A stretch of 64,000 bases of DNA from Nocardiopsis sp. TSRI0078. GTDB lineage: Bacteria > Actinomycetota > Actinomycetes > Streptosporangiales > Streptosporangiaceae. Made by a program: the position numbers and the translations under genes. The stretch covers positions 160,622 to 224,621 of the forward strand of contig NZ_LWLB01000032.1 in NCBI RefSeq assembly GCF_001905145.1, in the 5' to 3' direction. The notes under the pieces were generated by a model. That model had not been told where the DNA came from. It made no database searches and saw only the letters and a program-made list of their open reading frames with translations. Of this stretch, positions 18,033 through 27,342 are shown one piece after another (the first letter of the stretch is position 1; each line of letters begins with the position of its first letter).

Positions 18033-18824
18033 TCAGGCGTCGCGCTCCAGCTTCTCCACGGCGCGCTCCAGGACGGCCTCGAAGTCCTCCGCCATCTGCT
18101 CATCCGCCTCGGCGGCGGCCTCGGCCCGGTAGGAGTCATAGCAGTCGAAGTCGGTGTGCTCCTCGCACGCATCGGCCAGTTCCCAGGGCGACACATCCGA
18201 GGGCTCGCTCGTTCTCATCGCCACCAGGACGAAGTACACGTCCCCGACCTGGCCCCACGCGGTCCTCGCCGATATCCCTGGGCCACCACTGTCGGACAGG
18301 GTCATGGCGAACATGCCCCCGGCCTCGGGCAGGGCGGGCGAGTCCTCGGAGGTGAGTTCGCCCTCAAGGTGGGTGCCGTCCATGGAGACGCTCATCCTGG
18401 AGCAGGTGTCCACCAGGTCTCCGAACCCGGTGCCCCCGACCGGGGCGTCACCGAAGTCCCCTCGGACCAGGACGTAGCCGTAGACGGCCGACCCCGTCGA
18501 GGAGCCGGACGGAGTCGCGGTCTGGGCGGCGCCCTCCACGGCCCCCTCCGGCAGCGGTCCGGTGCCCCCGTTGAGGACGGCGCCGCACCCGGCCGGCTCC
18601 ACGTGCTCGAAGTCGCCCACGCCCGACGCCCCGCCGAGGTCGACCCCCTCGATCTCCTCGACGTCCAGGTCCTCGACGGTGAGCCCGTCGGGGTAGGCGT
18701 TCGAGGACGGCAGCAGGGCCTCCAGGTGCGAGCTGCTCCGGAGGTCGAGCCGGGGACCGCAGCCGGTGGTCAGGACCAGGGCCGCGAGGAGGGGCAGGGC
18801 GCCGTAGCGGTACAGGGGAGCCAT
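18033..18824 (-). CDS. Putative lipoprotein of unknown function
   Basis: A 263-residue protein starting at the ATG with its complement at 18822-18824. Residues 1-22 form a signal peptide ending LVLTTGC, a plausible lipobox, so it is probably anchored on the outer face of the membrane. The mature part is acidic, with cysteines that could form disulfides (CGAV, TCSRM, ACEEH, DCYDS), and ends in a helical Glu/Ala-rich tail. I recognise no family. A putative start further upstream would spoil the signal peptide. Confidence 0.7.
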   Translation of the reverse strand: MAPLYRYGALPLLAALVLTTGCGPRLDLRSSSHLEALLPSSNAYPDGLTVEDLDVEEIEGVDLGGASGVGDFEHVEPAGCGAVLNGGTGPLPEGAVEGAAQTATPSGSSTGSAVYGYVLVRGDFGDAPVGGTGFGDLVDTCSRMSVSMDGTHLEGELTSEDSPALPEAGGMFAMTLSDSGGPGISARTAWGQVGDVYFVLVAMRTSEPSDVSPWELADACEEHTDFDCYDSYRAEAAAEADEQMAEDFEAVLERAVEKLERDA

Positions 18825-19060
18825 GGGAGAGCCTCGTCGTCGTGTCGTTGCTGTGCCGACACGTTCGGACTCCGCCGGAACACGCACGGTTCCCGTTCTT
18901 TCCTGACCGGATCCGGCCGCCGTCCGGAGCGGTCCGCGGTGGCGGGAGGGGCCGCCCGGACATGGTGCCGGTCACCGCGCGGACGGGACCCGCGGCGGAC
19001 GCCCCCGGGCACCAGGGGCGTCCGCCGGTCCGTCAGGCAGCCGGGCGTCGGGCCGTCGGC

Positions 19061-22000
19061 TCAGCCGAGGCAGACGAGCAGGTCGCCGCCCTCGACCTTC
19101 TGCACCGGGTCGATCACCACCCGCGTGACCCGCCCCGCCACGGGCGCGGTGATCGAGGCCTCCATCTTCATCGCCTCGATGGTGGCGACCGTCGCACCGG
19201 CCTCCACCTCCTCGCCCTCGGCGACCGTCAGGGTGACGGCGCCCGCGAAGGGCGCGGCGACCTGGCCGGGGTCGTTCTTGTCCGCCTTCTCCGCGGTGCG
19301 CACGTGCGAGGCCAGCGCGCGGTCGCGGATCTGCAGCGGGCGCAGTTGGTCGTTGAGCGTGGCCATGACCGTGCGGATCCCGCGGTCGTCGGCCTCGCTC
19401 ACCGCCTCCAGCTGGATGAGCAGCCGCACGCCCGGGGACAGGTCCACCGCGTACTCCTCGCCCTCGCGCAGACCGTAGAAGAAGTCCGTGCTGGACAGCA
19501 CGCTGGTGTCGCCGTAGGCGGCCCGATGCTCCTCGAACTCCCGTGTCGGGCCGGGGAAGAGCAGCCGGTTGAGGGTGGCCCGCCGGTCCTCGGCCAGCCC
19601 GGTGCGGTCCTCCTCGCTCAGCTCCTCCGTGTCCCTGGCCGGGGGCCGCCCCTCCAGCGCACGGGTGCGGAAGGGCTCGGGCCACCCGCCCGGGGGGACG
19701 CCCAGCTCACCGCGCAGGAAGCCCACCACCGAGTCGGGGACGTCGAAGCGCCCCGGGTCGGCCTCGAAGTCGGCCGGGGACACCCCCGCGCCCACCAGGT
19801 GCAGGGCCAGGTCGCCCACCACCTTGGAGGAGGGGGTGACCTTCACCAGGCGGCCGAGCATCCGGTCGGCGGCGGCGTACATCGCCTCCACCTCCTCGAA
19901 GTGCTCGCCCAGGCCCAGCGCGATCGCCTGTGTGCGCAGGTTGGAGAGCTGACCGCCCGGGATCTCGTGGTGGTACACCCGCCCCGTGGGGGAGGACAGC
20001 CCGGCTTCGAAGGGCGCGTAGACCCTGCGCACCGACTCCCAGTACGGCTCCAGCTCGTTGACCGCGTCCAGGCTCAGCCCGGTGGGACGGTCGGAGTGGT
20101 CGAAGGCGGCCACGACCGCCGACAGCGACGGCTGCGAGGTGGTGCCCGCCATCGACGCCGCCGCGCCGTCCACCGCGTCCGCCCCGGCGTTCGCCGCCGC
20201 CAGATAGGTGGCCAGCTGTCCGCCCGGGGTGTCGTGGGTGTGGACGTGCACCGGCAGGTCGAACTCGCTGCGCAGCGCCGTGACCAGCCGCGCGGCGGCC
20301 GGTGCGCGCAGCAGCCCGGCCATGTCCTTGATCGCGAGCACGTGCGCGCCCGCGTCCACGATCTTCTCGGCCAGCCTCAGGTAGTAGTCGAGGGTGTAGA
20401 GCTTCTCGCCCGGGTCGGACAGGTCCGAGGTGTAGCACAGGGCCACCTCGGCCACCGAGGTCCCCGTCTCGCGCACGGCCTCGATCGCCGGGCGCATCTG
20501 CTCGACGTCGTTGAGCGCGTCGAAGATCCGGAAGACGTCCACGCCCGTGGTCGCGGCCTCCTGCACGAACGCGCTGGTCACCTCGGCGGGGTAGGGGGTG
20601 TAGCCCACCGTGTTGCGCCCGCGCAGCAGCATCTGCAGGCAGATGTTGGGCACGGCCTCGCGCAGTGCCGCCAGCCGCTCCCAGGGGTCCTCGGCCAGGA
20701 AGCGCAGCGCCACATCGTAGGTGGCGCCGCCCCAGCACTCCAGGGACAGCAGCTCGGGCAGGGTGTGCGCCACCACGGGCGCCGCGGCCAGCAGGTCGCG
20801 GGTGCGCACCCGCGTGGCCAGGAGCGACTGGTGGGCGTCGCGGAAGGTGGTGTCGGTGACCCCCAGGTTCGGGGACTCGCGCAGCCACCGTGCGAACCCC
20901 TCCGGCCCCAGCTCGGCCAGGCGCTGGCGCGACCCCGGGGGCGGCGACCCGGACTCGGGCAGCGGCGGCAGCTTCGTGGACGGGTCCACCAGCTGCGGGC
21001 GCTCACCGTGCGGCTTGTTCACCGTCACGTCCGCCAGGTAGGTCAGCAGGCGGGTGCCGCGGTCGGCGGAGGGGCGCGCGGTCAGCAGCTGCGGGCGCTC
21101 CTCGATGAAGGAGGTGGTCACCCGGCCCGCCTGGAAGTCGGGGTCCTCCAGCACCGCCTGGAGGAAGGGGATGTTGGTGGCGACGCTGCGGATGCGGAAC
21201 TCGGCCACGGCCCGGCGCGCCCGGCTGACCGCCGTGGCCAGGTCGCGGCCCCGGCAGGTCAGCTTCACCAGCAGGGAGTCGAAGTGCGGGCTGATCTCGG
21301 TGCCCGCCGCGGAGGTGCCGCCGTCCAGGCGGATGCCCGAGCCGCCGGGGGAGCGGTAGGCGCTGATGATGCCGGTGTCGGGACGGAAGCCGTTGGCGGG
21401 GTCCTCGGTGGTGATGCGGCACTGCAGCGCCGCACCGCGCACGTACACGCCCTCCTGGGAGATCCCGAGGTCGGCCAGGGTCTCGCCGGAGGCGATGCGC
21501 AGCTGCGACTGCACCAGGTCCACGTCGGTGATCTCCTCGGTCACCGTGTGCTCGACCTGGATGCGCGGGTTCATCTCGATGAAGACGTGGCTGCCGTCCG
21601 CGCCGACCAGGAACTCGACCGTGCCCGCGTTGCGGTAGCCGATCCTCCGGGCGAAGCGCACCGCGTCGTCGCAGATGCGCTCGCGCAGGTCCGGGTCGAG
21701 GTTGGGCGCGGGGGCGAGCTCGATCACCTTCTGGTGGCGCCGCTGCACCGAGCAGTCGCGCTCGTAGAGGTGGACGACGCCGCCCTCGCCGTCGGCGAGG
21801 ATCTGCACCTCGATGTGGCGGGGGTCGACCACGGCCCGCTCCAGGAACACGGTGGCGTCGCCGAAGGCGGAGGCGGCCTCGCGCATGGCGGCCTCGACCG
21901 ACTCGCGCAGCTGCTCCGGGTCCTGGACGCGGCGCATGCCCCGGCCGCCGCCGCCGGCGACGGCCTTGACGAACAGCGGGAAGCCGATCCCCTCCGCGGC

Positions 22001-22438
22001 GGCCACCAGGGCCTCCACGTCGTCGGAGGGCTCGCTGGACTCCAGGACGGGCACGCCCGCCTCCCGGGCGGCGGCCACGGCGCTGGCCTTGTTGCCGGTC
22101 AGCTCCAGCACCTCGGCGGGCGGGCCCACGAAGGTGATCCCGGCGCGCTCGCAGGCGCGGGCCAGTTCGGGGTTCTCCGACAGGAAGCCGTAGCCGGGGT
22201 AGACGGCGTCGGCCCCGGCCTCTCGGGCGGCGCGGACGATCTCGTCCACGGACAGGTAGGCGCGTACCGGGTGGCCGGGTTCGCCGATCTGGTAGGCCTC
22301 GTCGGCCTTGAGGCGGTGCAGTGAGTTGCGGTCCTCATGGGGGAAGACGGCGACGGTGCGGGCGCCCAGCTCGTACCCGGCGCGTAGCGCGCGGATGGCG
22401 ATCTCGCCCCGGTTGGCCACGAGCACTTTCTGGAACAC
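19061..22438 (-). CDS. pyc: Pyruvate carboxylase
   Basis: A 1125-residue biotin enzyme that makes oxaloacetate from pyruvate, ATP and bicarbonate to refill the TCA cycle. Domains in order: biotin carboxylase (VANRGEIAIRAL, the ATP-grasp loop GGGGRGM and FIEMNPRIQVEHTVTE), carboxyltransferase (TDTTFRDAHQSLLATR and AIKDMAGL with the carbamylated Lys), allosteric linker, and the biotinyl domain EAMKME with Lys near 1091. I chose GTG at 22436-22438 because a strong AGGAGGAG site precedes it; GTG at 22462 would place that site inside the coding region. Length is normal for the single-chain form. Confidence 0.96.
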   Translation of the reverse strand: MFQKVLVANRGEIAIRALRAGYELGARTVAVFPHEDRNSLHRLKADEAYQIGEPGHPVRAYLSVDEIVRAAREAGADAVYPGYGFLSENPELARACERAGITFVGPPAEVLELTGNKASAVAAAREAGVPVLESSEPSDDVEALVAAAEGIGFPLFVKAVAGGGGRGMRRVQDPEQLRESVEAAMREAASAFGDATVFLERAVVDPRHIEVQILADGEGGVVHLYERDCSVQRRHQKVIELAPAPNLDPDLRERICDDAVRFARRIGYRNAGTVEFLVGADGSHVFIEMNPRIQVEHTVTEEITDVDLVQSQLRIASGETLADLGISQEGVYVRGAALQCRITTEDPANGFRPDTGIISAYRSPGGSGIRLDGGTSAAGTEISPHFDSLLVKLTCRGRDLATAVSRARRAVAEFRIRSVATNIPFLQAVLEDPDFQAGRVTTSFIEERPQLLTARPSADRGTRLLTYLADVTVNKPHGERPQLVDPSTKLPPLPESGSPPPGSRQRLAELGPEGFARWLRESPNLGVTDTTFRDAHQSLLATRVRTRDLLAAAPVVAHTLPELLSLECWGGATYDVALRFLAEDPWERLAALREAVPNICLQMLLRGRNTVGYTPYPAEVTSAFVQEAATTGVDVFRIFDALNDVEQMRPAIEAVRETGTSVAEVALCYTSDLSDPGEKLYTLDYYLRLAEKIVDAGAHVLAIKDMAGLLRAPAAARLVTALRSEFDLPVHVHTHDTPGGQLATYLAAANAGADAVDGAAASMAGTTSQPSLSAVVAAFDHSDRPTGLSLDAVNELEPYWESVRRVYAPFEAGLSSPTGRVYHHEIPGGQLSNLRTQAIALGLGEHFEEVEAMYAAADRMLGRLVKVTPSSKVVGDLALHLVGAGVSPADFEADPGRFDVPDSVVGFLRGELGVPPGGWPEPFRTRALEGRPPARDTEELSEEDRTGLAEDRRATLNRLLFPGPTREFEEHRAAYGDTSVLSSTDFFYGLREGEEYAVDLSPGVRLLIQLEAVSEADDRGIRTVMATLNDQLRPLQIRDRALASHVRTAEKADKNDPGQVAAPFAGAVTLTVAEGEEVEAGATVATIEAMKMEASITAPVAGRVTRVVIDPVQKVEGGDLLVCLG

Positions 22439-22729
22439 GGAGGTCTCCTCCTGGTCGGTCACGCGTCATGCCGGGGAAGTCCGGCGCCGTTGCCGGGGCC
22501 CACGGTCGGGCGGGTCAGGGGCACGATAACCAGAAGACGGTTCGGGAAAAGCACCCGGGGTGCGTCCTCCGCGCAGGTGGAGGCGCTCCACCGCTGGTCA
22601 CGTCATGCATATCCTGCAGGACTCGACGGCCCGGGGCGTGCGCGGGTGTGCCTGGCCACACGGGCGGGCGCGGCCTTCGCGCGCCTGCTCCGACAGATGG
22701 GCCCGACCCGTCGGGGATGCGGATTCTGG

Positions 22730-23317
22730 TCACCCTCGGCGAGATTCCTCCGTCCGAGCGGCTCCGTGGCTGTTCGTGTTCGGCGGTTGCGCCGGATAGG
22801 TGACGGTGTGATCGTTGTGCACCACGGCCCCCGATGTGAGTTGGGCGGCGTCGACGCGGTGAGCAGCCATGATGTGGAACACCTCATCGCCGTGGGCGAG
22901 CAGGTGGTCGGCGATGAGGCGCCGATGACATCGCCACCACACCGCCTCCGAGCACATCACGGCGGCGCGGTGGTCTCCGCCCGCCTCACGTAACCGGGCG
23001 AGCCCCGATCCGAACTCGGCTGAGAGCCCGTAGTCGGCGTAGTTGTGAAAACTGCGGTTGCGCCAGAACCCGTTGACCTCGGGAGAGGTGTTCCCGGCGA
23101 CCGGGCGTCGCCCTCCGAGTTCGGCGATACGTGAGTACCGTACGCCGACGTTCCGTAGGGCCTGGGAGAGGACGTCCTCGTTGAACTGCGGGTTGCGGCG
23201 GGAACCAGGGAGCTTTCGCACATCGACCACCACCTCCACGGCGGCCTCGTGCAGCAAGGCGGCGAACTCCCCGAACGTGCGATCGGAGTGACCGATGGTG
23301 AAGAACGGCAGCGCCAT
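22730..23317 (-). CDS. DUF488-family protein
   Basis: A 195-residue protein of the DUF488 family. The N-terminus FFTIGHSDRTFGEF, the central VDVRKLPGSRRNPQF and the cysteine segment MCSEAVWWRCHRRLIAD are the family hallmarks. Function is not established; the conserved Cys/His cluster suggests an enzyme or nucleic acid-linked role. It follows the DUF2945 gene by five bases, so the two are one transcript. Confidence 0.85.
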   Translation of the reverse strand: MALPFFTIGHSDRTFGEFAALLHEAAVEVVVDVRKLPGSRRNPQFNEDVLSQALRNVGVRYSRIAELGGRRPVAGNTSPEVNGFWRNRSFHNYADYGLSAEFGSGLARLREAGGDHRAAVMCSEAVWWRCHRRLIADHLLAHGDEVFHIMAAHRVDAAQLTSGAVVHNDHTVTYPAQPPNTNSHGAARTEESRRG

Positions 23318-23322
23318 CGCGG

Positions 23323-23544
23323 CTAGCCGTCGCCGGACGCCCGGGTCAGGGATCCGTCCTTGTGTACCGCCACGTGGTCGGTCCTGTCGCTCTTGATCTC
23401 GTACTGCGGTTCGTCCTCAGAGGCGCGACGCGTACGGCCCCTGAACGTGAAGTCGCGGGTGTGGACCCTGGAGATCGTGCCGGACACCCGTCCGGCCTCG
23501 GAGTTCCAGCTCACGTGATCACCGACGTCGAAACGACGTGTCAT
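23323..23544 (-). CDS. DUF2945 (HVA1/TUDOR-like) small protein
   Basis: A 73-residue protein with VGDHVSWNSEAGRVSGTISR, YEIKSDRTDHVAVHKDGSL and a strongly beta, SH3/TUDOR-like pattern. This matches the hypervirulence-associated DUF2945 family of small proteins. Its start is preceded by GGAGGTAGGC. It is the first gene of a two-gene unit with DUF488; that pairing is common in actinobacteria. Confidence 0.82.
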   Translation of the reverse strand: MTRRFDVGDHVSWNSEAGRVSGTISRVHTRDFTFRGRTRRASEDEPQYEIKSDRTDHVAVHKDGSLTRASGDG

Positions 23545-23751
23545 CGCCTACCTCCTCCGGCCGTGGCGGAACGGCGCCTGGGGGACAGGTCCTCGGCTGC
23601 CTCGGACATCCTCAGGGTATGCGGACGGAACCCTCGGCGCCCGCCGGGAGACGCGGCGTGTACTCCATCCGGGTGTGGGAGGCGGCCTTCGCGCACCCGG
23701 ATGCCGTCTGCGAGTCCCGGCGCCACACCGGTAACGCCTCTGGCCCACCCG

Positions 23752-24423
23752 TCAGCCGGACTGCGCGAGCGTGTCCGGAGACAGGGCCAGTGCGCCGGGG
23801 AGGGCGTCGAAGGCCCGACCGACCTCGGTGATCAGTGTCTCGGTGTCGTCGGCGTCTCCCCGGTGCCCGCGGGTGCGCATCCAGTTCTTGGTGCCGTAAC
23901 GCACCGAGGCCAGGGCCATCTCGCCGATGAGCCGCAGCCGCACGTCCTCGCGGCTGTCGACGCCGAGTTCGTCCTCCAGCGTCTCGACCAGCCGCGCATG
24001 GAGGTCCTGTGTGGTGCCCGCGTGGTGCACGCGCAGGGCCGGGGTGCGGGCCGCCAGCTTCCGGGTGGCCAGGTAGCGCTCGGCCCAGTCCTCGGACAGG
24101 CCCCGGACCGCGTTCGCGTAGCAGTCGCGCAGTCGTGGCAACACCGGCCCGCTGATCCGCAGCCGGGCCACCTCGGCGGCGTAGGCCTCCCACAGTTCGC
24201 CCTCGGCGGCCATGGCGACCTCCTCCTTGGAGGAGTAGTAGCGGAAGAAGGTGCGCACCGACACCTCGACCGTGTTCACCAGGTCGTCCAGCGTGGTCTC
24301 GTCGAATCCACGTTCCAGGAACATCCGCAGGGCGGTGTCGGCGAGCACGCGTCGTGTACGCAGCTTCTTGCGCTCGCGCAGGGGGAGGGCGGACTCCTCG
24401 TTCCTCAGGGGCTCGACGGTCAT
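23752..24423 (-). CDS. TetR-family regulator beside hemerythrin
   Basis: A 223-residue TetR protein. The DNA-binding domain (residues 15-65) includes RRVLADTALRMFLERGFDETTLDDLVNTVEVSVRTFFRYYSSK, split here by the usual turn. The C-terminal domain resembles the MftR/TetR_C group. I start at the ATG at 24421-24423. It is divergent from the hemerythrin gene, with a composite inverted repeat between them (24479-24525) that is probably its operator. Confidence 0.85.
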   Translation of the reverse strand: MTVEPLRNEESALPLRERKKLRTRRVLADTALRMFLERGFDETTLDDLVNTVEVSVRTFFRYYSSKEEVAMAAEGELWEAYAAEVARLRISGPVLPRLRDCYANAVRGLSEDWAERYLATRKLAARTPALRVHHAGTTQDLHARLVETLEDELGVDSREDVRLRLIGEMALASVRYGTKNWMRTRGHRGDADDTETLITEVGRAFDALPGALALSPDTLAQSG

Positions 24424-24478
24424 CGGGCCAGCATAACGGCGGTGCGCTCCGGGACCGGAAAAACCGTTGCCCGCTGAC

Positions 24479-24525
24479 GCCAGTGATGGCATAGTGCCCA
24501 TGAAGGCATTATGCCAGTCACTGGC
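24479..24525. promoter_or_regulatory. Composite inverted-repeat operator, TetR/hemerythrin
   Basis: The left arm (24479-24498) and right arm (24505-24525) are inverted copies apart from one substitution and one inserted base. Nested inside is the perfect palindrome TGCCAGT-C-ACTGGCA (24512-24526) and GGCAT-T-ATGCC. The cluster sits 55-92 bases from the TetR start and 45-92 from the hemerythrin start. It fits two TetR dimers or alternative hairpins; binding is inferred. Confidence 0.6.
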
Positions 24526-24570
24526 AGATTATCCGGATGTCCGGTCACCCCCTCCTCCGAGAGAGAGCAC

Positions 24571-25044
24571 ATGAACGACGAGAGCACCGCCCCCGTCCCG
24601 CAGGGCCAGCGCGTCGAGGCGCTGGGAGACCAGCTCGTCAAGGTCCACGACATGCTGCGGGCAGAGCTGGCCTCGCTGCGCCGGGACCTCGCGGCGGGGA
24701 AGGGCGCCTCCGGCGACGGAGTGTCCTTCGAACAGCAGCTCCGCAAGAAGTGCCTGTCCTTCTGCGGGTTCCTGCACGGCCACCACACCGCGGAGGACGA
24801 GCGCCTGCTGCCCGGACTGGCCGAGAGCCATCCCGGGCTCGCGCCCGTCCTTGAGCGCCTGACCAGGGAGCACTCGGTCATCAGCAGATCGCTGGACCGG
24901 ATCCAGGAACTCGTGGAGAGCGGCGACCCCGTCCGTGTCCGCGACGACGTCGAGCGCTTCGCCGCCGAGGTGGAGGCGCACCTGGACTACGAGGAGCGCC
25001 AGATCGTGGAGGCCCTGAACTCCTACGGCCCCGTCGTCATGTGA
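24571..25044 (+). CDS. Hemerythrin HHE-domain protein
   Basis: A 157-residue four-helix protein with the di-iron ligand pattern: His in KVHDML, HGHHTAEDE, EHSVISRSL and HLDYEERQI. Such proteins bind oxygen or nitric oxide or act in iron and redox stress. The ATG follows GAGAGAG. The divergent TetR regulator and shared operator suggest inducible expression. A C-terminal PVVM tail is unremarkable. Substrate and signal are not known. Confidence 0.87.
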   Translation: MNDESTAPVPQGQRVEALGDQLVKVHDMLRAELASLRRDLAAGKGASGDGVSFEQQLRKKCLSFCGFLHGHHTAEDERLLPGLAESHPGLAPVLERLTREHSVISRSLDRIQELVESGDPVRVRDDVERFAAEVEAHLDYEERQIVEALNSYGPVVM

Positions 25045-25236
25045 GAGGTGCCGCCGGAGGGCTCGGACCGGGGTCCGCGCGGATTCCCGGCGCCCCCTCG
25101 ACAACGGTGTCCGCCACGCCATGCCGGGAGCCGCTGATCCGCGCCACGTGCCTCGGGGCGCGGGGGAGACGGGGCAGGAGCGGCGGCCGTGCCCCGTTGC
25201 CCCTGGTGTCGGAGCCCGCTGGCAGAGTGCCGTCCC

Positions 25237-25821
25237 ATGGGAACGGACGAATTCTGGAGTTTCATCGAGGCGGCGCGCGTGGACGCTACGGAGGAGCGGC
25301 CCTTCGACGTGGCCCTGGTCGATCTGCTGGTGCGTCGCTCCAAGCAGGACATCCTGGAGTACGAGGAGCGCTTTGGCGAACTCCACGGCGCCATCGAACG
25401 CTGGGACGTGTGGGCCGCCGCCTATCTCATCGGGGGCGGCTGCTCGGACGACGGTTTCATGGACTTCCGCGCAGGTCTGATCGTCCAGGGCCGCGAGTGG
25501 TACAAGCGAGCGGCCGCCGCACCGGACAGTCTGGCCGAGCACCCCCAGGCCGTCACCGCTGCCGCCGGCGCCCAAGACCAAGCGCTCTTCTGCGAAACGG
25601 TCAACTACGCCGCCGCCTGTGCCTACGGACGTATCACTGGGAATGACGACGACTTCCATGAGGCGTGGGAACGCTATGGGGAAGCGGGGGCGGCTTCGGA
25701 GCGTGATGCCGCCGACATGGGGGAGGCCTTCGACTTCGACGACCCACAGGAGATGCGCCGCCGCCTGCCGCGGCTCTCCGCGCTGTATCTTCCTGAGGGC
25801 GACGACAAACCATCTTCTTGA
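25237..25821 (+). CDS. DUF4240 protein (immunity-like)
   Basis: A 194-residue protein matching DUF4240: the N-terminal MGTDEFWSFIEAAR, LRVRRSKQDILEYEERFGEL-like helices (here LLVRRSKQDILEYEERFGEL), ERWDVWAAAYLIGGGCSDDGFMDFRAGLI and a C-terminal acidic segment. DUF4240 is repeatedly found among immunity proteins of polymorphic toxin systems. The start has no strong ribosome site. The following DNA drops in GC and carries other immunity-type families. Confidence 0.85.
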   Translation: MGTDEFWSFIEAARVDATEERPFDVALVDLLVRRSKQDILEYEERFGELHGAIERWDVWAAAYLIGGGCSDDGFMDFRAGLIVQGREWYKRAAAAPDSLAEHPQAVTAAAGAQDQALFCETVNYAAACAYGRITGNDDDFHEAWERYGEAGAASERDAADMGEAFDFDDPQEMRRRLPRLSALYLPEGDDKPSS

Positions 25822-25854
25822 CAAGGAAGGAAAAGCCCGGTTCTGCGATATTCC

Positions 25855-26385
25855 ATGGAGCGGTCGGCGGATACCTCCATGCGTGCTCCTGGCATGGTGG
25901 GGAAGCCGTGGTCCGAGACCTCAGGAGGGCGGGTGGGTTGGCAGGAGGCAGGTCTTCCCCTGGTGGTCGGGGAATGGCCATGGGTATTCTTCCTGGCGGG
26001 TACGAGCAGTCTCCTCGAATACGAAGTGAAGTCCTTCTCTGATCGGGGCGGCCTGGTTTTCCGCCTGGATGCCGGTGAACTCCGGTCTTCCAGGGATTTT
26101 TTCCTTACCTTTTCGCGTGAGCTGAGCTTCCCGTCCTACTTCGGAAACAACTGGGATGCCTTGCCCGACTGCTCTCAAGGGTCCACGGGGACTGGCATGG
26201 TGGCCGGGACATGGTGTTCCTGATCGAGAACTCCGAGCTGCTTGAGGGGGCTGAGTTCCTGGGGGGCCTGGTTTCCTCTCTGTCCGAGGCGGCGGAGAAA
26301 TCGAACCTCCAGCTGGACAGCGACGGTGAGCCGACAGGATTCACCCCGGTCGCGCAGAACTTCATTTCCCTGGTCAAGGAGAGTG
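25855..26385 (+). pseudogene. Barstar-family immunity protein, frameshifted
   Basis: The first frame (25855-26223) reads LPLVVGEWPWVFFLAG, then the barstar core FFLTFSRELSFPSYFGNNWD and ALPDC, then runs into nonsense. In the next frame, from base 26172, the text continues LSRVHGDWHGGRDMVFLIE and later LQLDSDGEP-GFTPVAQNF, where barstars end. Loss of one C after the TGC codon at 26170-26172 explains the break. Barstar binds and blocks secreted RNases of the barnase type. The region uses more A/T-ending codons than its neighbours, a sign of transfer. Confidence 0.65.
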
Positions 26386-26810
26386 GCCTAGGCGGGTTCG
26401 TTCGGAAGGTGAACCACAGAAATATATCGGTTGATGTCTTTGAGGACTTCGCTTTTGCCTATCAGTGCGACGGTCCTGCGGGAGTCCGGGCCGAGTGCCA
26501 CCGATTCGCCCCTGGCGCGGAATACCAGGTTCCTGCGGGCTCGGACGAAGGCGGTACGACCTTCGATCGCGATGGACTCAGGAAAGCGACCCGGAGGCTC
26601 GTCCGCGTCAGGGGGAGCGGGCCGCCGGATGAGCGTTCGAAAGCACTGGCCGCTTGGTACGAGGACATGGCCGATGCCATGGACGGACTGTCGAGGGCGG
26701 TGTACTTCGACTCCGACAAGGCACGGACCCGAGAGCTGGCCGAGGACTACCGGAGGAAGGCCGCCGCGCTGGGGATGGACAACACGTCCGGACCGGAGTC
26801 GCCGAGGTGA
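26211..26810 (+). CDS. Barstar C-terminal half fused to an unknown domain
   Basis: This 199-residue frame starts inside the broken barstar gene at an ATG (26211). About the first 55 residues are the barstar C-terminus. The remainder (from FVRKVNHRN onward, with VFEDFAFAYQ, GTTFDRDGLRKATRRLVRVRG and a helical SKALAAWYEDMADAMDG tail) matches nothing I know. It is either one natural ORF or a barstar fragment run together with a second gene. Its stop overlaps the next start (GTGA). Confidence 0.45.
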   Translation: MVFLIENSELLEGAEFLGGLVSSLSEAAEKSNLQLDSDGEPTGFTPVAQNFISLVKESGLGGFVRKVNHRNISVDVFEDFAFAYQCDGPAGVRAECHRFAPGAEYQVPAGSDEGGTTFDRDGLRKATRRLVRVRGSGPPDERSKALAAWYEDMADAMDGLSRAVYFDSDKARTRELAEDYRRKAAALGMDNTSGPESPR

Positions 26811-27256
26811 GGATCACGGTGGTCTCCCTCCTGGACCCTGCCACGTTCCGCGTGGCTTTCACCTGCGCACCGGGCTTCGCTGAGGGCCTCCGGCGGGGAG
26901 CAGGGCCTCCCGTTCAGGGAAGCCGTCACGTGGAGTTCGAGACTCCTGGTGTGGTCGCCGACTGGCGGGGCGTTCCTTCCCCACCGCATGGCGCTCCCTG
27001 GTCTCCGAGGATCCTGCGGGGACCCGGACGGTGGGGGAAGGTCGCCGATGAACGGAGGGAAGAGGACCCCGTCGCGGCCTTGGACGTGGGTGGCCACGTG
27101 ATCTCGGTGGAGTTCGGTGGCGCCCCCTTCGACGTCCTCCGCCGTGGCCACGTCGAGCCCGTCTCTCCCCTGTTGGAGTCTTACCCCTACCAGGTCTGGC
27201 GCCGGTTCTTCGGTCGCCGCCCCACGCCGTGCGCTGGTGAAGTCGGGAAGCCGTAG
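26807..27256 (+). CDS. Unknown 149-residue protein in immunity array
   Basis: It starts with GTG overlapping the upstream stop by four bases, so translation is coupled. The protein opens MRITVVSLLDPATFRVAF, continues VEFETPGVVADWRGV and VISVEFGGAPFDVLRRGHVEPV, and ends with a basic stretch. The beta-rich, compact layout is like many small immunity proteins, but no family is recognisable. Placement between barstar and SUFU genes is the main clue to function. Confidence 0.5.
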   Translation: MRITVVSLLDPATFRVAFTCAPGFAEGLRRGAGPPVQGSRHVEFETPGVVADWRGVPSPPHGAPWSPRILRGPGRWGKVADERREEDPVAALDVGGHVISVEFGGAPFDVLRRGHVEPVSPLLESYPYQVWRRFFGRRPTPCAGEVGKP

Positions 27257-27342
27257 TCTGACTGCCCAGGATGTCGGTGTAGCGGGCACCTCGGGGCTTG
27301 GAGGGCTCTGGGGGCCGAGGACGGAGCGGGGGATCGGGTTCC

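Noticed and set aside
18842..22324. 1160-residue open frame opposite pyruvate carboxylase
   Set aside because: It is the mirror of a confident, full-length pyc gene. Its composition (Arg, Gly, His, Gln rich, no domain) is what an antisense frame of GC-rich coding DNA gives.
26160..26220. Programmed frameshifting in the barstar gene
   Set aside because: No X-XXY-YYZ slippery sequence or following pseudoknot is visible at the junction; a simple deletion explains it better.
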